Shown piece by piece: positions 62,037 to 64,000 of a DNA stretch of 64,000 nt (position 1 is its first letter; each line of letters starts with the position of its first letter). This DNA comes from Deinococcus sp. JMULE3. GTDB taxonomy: Bacteria; Deinococcota; Deinococci; Deinococcales; Deinococcaceae. The translations under genes were made by a program, and so were the position numbers. The notes beneath the pieces were generated by a model. It saw only the letters and a program-made list of their open reading frames with translations, was not told the DNA's origin and made no database searches. The DNA is taken from assembly GCF_013337115.1 (NCBI RefSeq), contig NZ_SGWE01000001.1:189001-253000 (forward strand), read 5' to 3'.

Positions 62037-63969
62037 GCAGTGGCGTGACGTGCCGCTGCCCCGAGTCACCCTGAGTATCGTCGTGCCCGCGTACAACGAG
62101 TCCGAGCGGATCCTGCCGACCCTGGCGGCGTTCGCGGTGGCGGTCAGCGCCATCGGCGAGCCGTGGGAACTGATCGTCAGTGACGACGGCAGCCGCGACG
62201 GCACCGCCGACCTGGTCGGGGCGCTGCCCTGGGCGAACCTGCGCGTGATCCGGCACGCGAACACCGGCAAGGGCGGCGCGGTCCGCCGGGGCGTGCGCGC
62301 CGCGCGCGGCGACCTGATCCTGTTCGCGGACGCGGACAACAGCACGCCCATCGAGGAACTGCCGCGCCTGATCGCGGCGGTCCGCGCCGGGGCGCACGTC
62401 GCGATCGGGTCGCGCGCCGCCGAGGGCGCCGAGGAGGTCGGCAAGAGCCCCCTGCGGCGGCTGGTGTCCGGCGGGCTGCGGCGCGTGACGCGGGTGCTGA
62501 CCGGCGTGACCGCCGAGGACACCCAGTGCGGCTTCAAGCTGTTCCGGGGCGAGGTGGCCCGCGACCTGTTCCGGCGCGGCGTGCTCGACGGGTTCTCCTT
62601 CGACCTGGAACTTCTGTACCTCGCGGCGCGTGACGGTCTGCGCGTCGTGGAGGTCCCGGTCCGCTGGGTGGACGCCCCGGACAGCAAGGTGGATCCCGTG
62701 AAAGACTCCGTGAAGTTCCTCAAGGACGTCCTGATGCTGCGCCGCCTGCACGGCAGCGGCCACCCGCGCCGCGACGGGCTGCACCTGGCAGTCGTCACGG
62801 CGTACCCGCCGGGGCGGCGCAGCCTGAACGAGTACGGCCTGCACCTCTCGCGGGTGCTGGCGGACAAGCCCGAGGTGGGACACATGACCATCCTGGCCGA
62901 CCGGCTGCCCGCCGGGCAGGAGGCCGCCGACGCTCCGAACGTGCGGCGCGTGTGGGACTTCAACGATCCGCTGTCGGCGGCGCGGCTGCTGCTGGCGCTG
63001 CGCCGCGCGCGGCCCGACGCGGTGATCTTCAACCTGCAGATGGCGAGTTTCGGGGACCGGCGCGTCCCGGCGGCGCTGGGGCTGCTCACGCCCATGCTGG
63101 CGCGGGCGCTGGGGACGCCCAGCGTGACGCTGCTGCACAACCTGTTCGAGACGGTGGACCTGGACCGCGCGGGCTTCGGCGGGAATCCGCTGAAGGTGAA
63201 GGTCACGCGGGCGTTCGGGCGGCTGTTCACGCGGGCGCTGCTCGCGTCGAACCTCGTGGCGACGACCCTGCCGCGTTACGTGAAGCTGCTGCGCGAGGAG
63301 TACGGCGCCCAGAACGTGTTCCTCGCGCCGCACGGGACGTTCCAGCTGCCCCTCCCGCCGCAGCCGTTCCCGGAGGTGCCGACCGTGATGACCTTCGGGA
63401 AGTTCGGGACGTACAAGCGCGTGGAGGTGCTGATCGAGGCCCACCGCCGCCTGCTGGAACGCGATCCGCGCACGCGGCTGGTGATCGCCGGGAGTGACAC
63501 GCCGAACGCGCCGGGGTACCTCGCGGGCGTGCAGGCGCAGTTCGCGGACGTGCCGAACATCACCTTCACCGGCTACGTCGCCGAGGAGGACGTGCCGCGC
63601 GTGTTCAGTGACAGCACGGTCGTGGCCTTCCCGTACAACGCCACGACCGGCAGCAGCGGCGTGCTGCACCAGGCCGGGGAGTTCGGGCGCGGCGCGGTCA
63701 TGCCGAACATCGGGGACCTCGCGGATCTGATCCAGGACGAGGGCTACCGCGCGGAATTCTTCGAGCCCGAGGACCCCGAGTCCCTGGCGGACGCGCTGTG
63801 GCGCGTGCTGAGCGACCCGCGTCAGGCGGCGGCGCTGGGCGACGCGAACTGGCGGGTGGCGTCCAGCCTGCCGCTCTCCGACGTGGCAGACTGGTACCTG
63901 CTCCACATTGAAGACCTCACGGGCGCCGCGCCCGGTCCCTCACCCCGCGCCCAGGAGGCCCAGGCATGA
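62017..63969 (+). CDS. GT2-GT4 fusion glycosyltransferase (650 aa)
   Basis: Residues of about 18-245 are a GT2 enzyme of the dolichyl/undecaprenyl-phosphate glycosyltransferase type (SIVVPAYNESERILPTLAAF; IVSDDGSRDGTADLV; DLILFADADNSTPIEELPRL; TQCGFKLFRG). Residues of about 265-630 are a GT4-type GT-B fold (HLAVVTAYPPGRRSLNEYGL; VTLLHNLFETVDLDRAG; VMTFGKFGTYKRVEVLIEAH; FPYNATTGSSGVLHQAGEFG). The start is GTG 62017 with GGAGG 7 nt upstream. The fusion of two transferases, one able to load a lipid carrier, next to a flippase suggests a short lipid-linked glycan pathway. Confidence 0.88.
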   Translation: MSYPAFEQWRDVPLPRVTLSIVVPAYNESERILPTLAAFAVAVSAIGEPWELIVSDDGSRDGTADLVGALPWANLRVIRHANTGKGGAVRRGVRAARGDLILFADADNSTPIEELPRLIAAVRAGAHVAIGSRAAEGAEEVGKSPLRRLVSGGLRRVTRVLTGVTAEDTQCGFKLFRGEVARDLFRRGVLDGFSFDLELLYLAARDGLRVVEVPVRWVDAPDSKVDPVKDSVKFLKDVLMLRRLHGSGHPRRDGLHLAVVTAYPPGRRSLNEYGLHLSRVLADKPEVGHMTILADRLPAGQEAADAPNVRRVWDFNDPLSAARLLLALRRARPDAVIFNLQMASFGDRRVPAALGLLTPMLARALGTPSVTLLHNLFETVDLDRAGFGGNPLKVKVTRAFGRLFTRALLASNLVATTLPRYVKLLREEYGAQNVFLAPHGTFQLPLPPQPFPEVPTVMTFGKFGTYKRVEVLIEAHRRLLERDPRTRLVIAGSDTPNAPGYLAGVQAQFADVPNITFTGYVAEEDVPRVFSDSTVVAFPYNATTGSSGVLHQAGEFGRGAVMPNIGDLADLIQDEGYRAEFFEPEDPESLADALWRVLSDPRQAAALGDANWRVASSLPLSDVADWYLLHIEDLTGAAPGPSPRAQEAQA

Positions 63970-64000
63970 CCCGACCCCCCACCACCCTCGACATTCAGGT
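63966..64000 (+). CDS. Start of a further gene (cut by window edge)
   Basis: ATG 63966 overlaps the stop of the GT2-GT4 gene as ATGA and has GGAGG 7 nt upstream. Only MTRPPTTLDIQ is visible. Likely another gene of the same glycan operon. Confidence 0.7.
   Translation, partial: MTRPPTTLDIQ

Overview
The window looks like chromosomal DNA from a Deinococcus species. It has very high GC with strong G/C third positions, gene families typical of that genus, many GGDEF/EAL/HD-GYP proteins, and a roughly 140-bp intergenic repeat of the small-repetitive-element kind found in Deinococcus genomes. I infer the genus from style and content; I cannot name the species.

Region 1 (1-24.7 kb) is a signalling-rich stretch. 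Six proteins for making or breaking c-di-GMP lie within 23 kb (HD-GYP at 1365-3620; GGDEF or GGDEF-EAL at 7011-9356, 12210-14641, 17077-19911, 19994-22939, 23022-24695). Between them are a purine (NCS2/AzgA) permease, a lipoprotein of the GH114 (endo-alpha-1,4-polygalactosaminidase) family, ornithine aminotransferase, an unknown lipoprotein and a molybdopterin oxidoreductase. Two genes here carry an apparent one-base loss in a G/C homopolymer.

Region 2 (24.8-39.9 kb), all on the minus strand, is a complete reductive pyrimidine degradation locus. In transcription order it has dihydropyrimidine dehydrogenase (preT, preA), dihydropyrimidinase, a four-gene ABC importer, an M20 carbamoylase (beta-ureidopropionase), a PucR-type regulator, a class III (beta-alanine type) aminotransferase, a malonate/methylmalonate semialdehyde dehydrogenase and a MocR/GabR-type regulator. 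The two main promoters share a TTAACCGA(A/G)GTG element.

Region 3 (40.4-52.2 kb) is the most interesting part: an exopolysaccharide locus. A response regulator, a SARP-like regulator and a 64-aa protein precede a plus-strand run of PelF-like glycosyltransferase, a 480-aa polytopic membrane protein with an unusual N-terminal domain, a LegB-like sugar-nucleotide dehydratase, a nucleotidyltransferase, an Agd3-like (CE18) polysaccharide deacetylase lipoprotein and a second GH114-type protein. The combination recalls bacterial Pel and fungal galactosaminogalactan systems, but no PelA/B/C/D/E or canonical PelG is recognisable. A promoter with a 31-bp-spaced direct repeat precedes it.

Region 4 (52.2-59.8 kb, minus strand) is a lipid or hydroxyacid catabolic operon. 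Its first five genes (SDR, MaoC, hotdog thioesterase, unknown 115-aa protein, acyl-CoA dehydrogenase) are chained by 4-bp ATGA overlaps. After a repeat insertion come two tandem SDR paralogues, an APH-type kinase and a histidine phosphatase. Region 5 (59.9-64 kb) has a secreted protein of unknown function and then the start of another glycan locus: a flippase-like membrane protein, a GT2-GT4 fusion glycosyltransferase and a gene cut by the window end.
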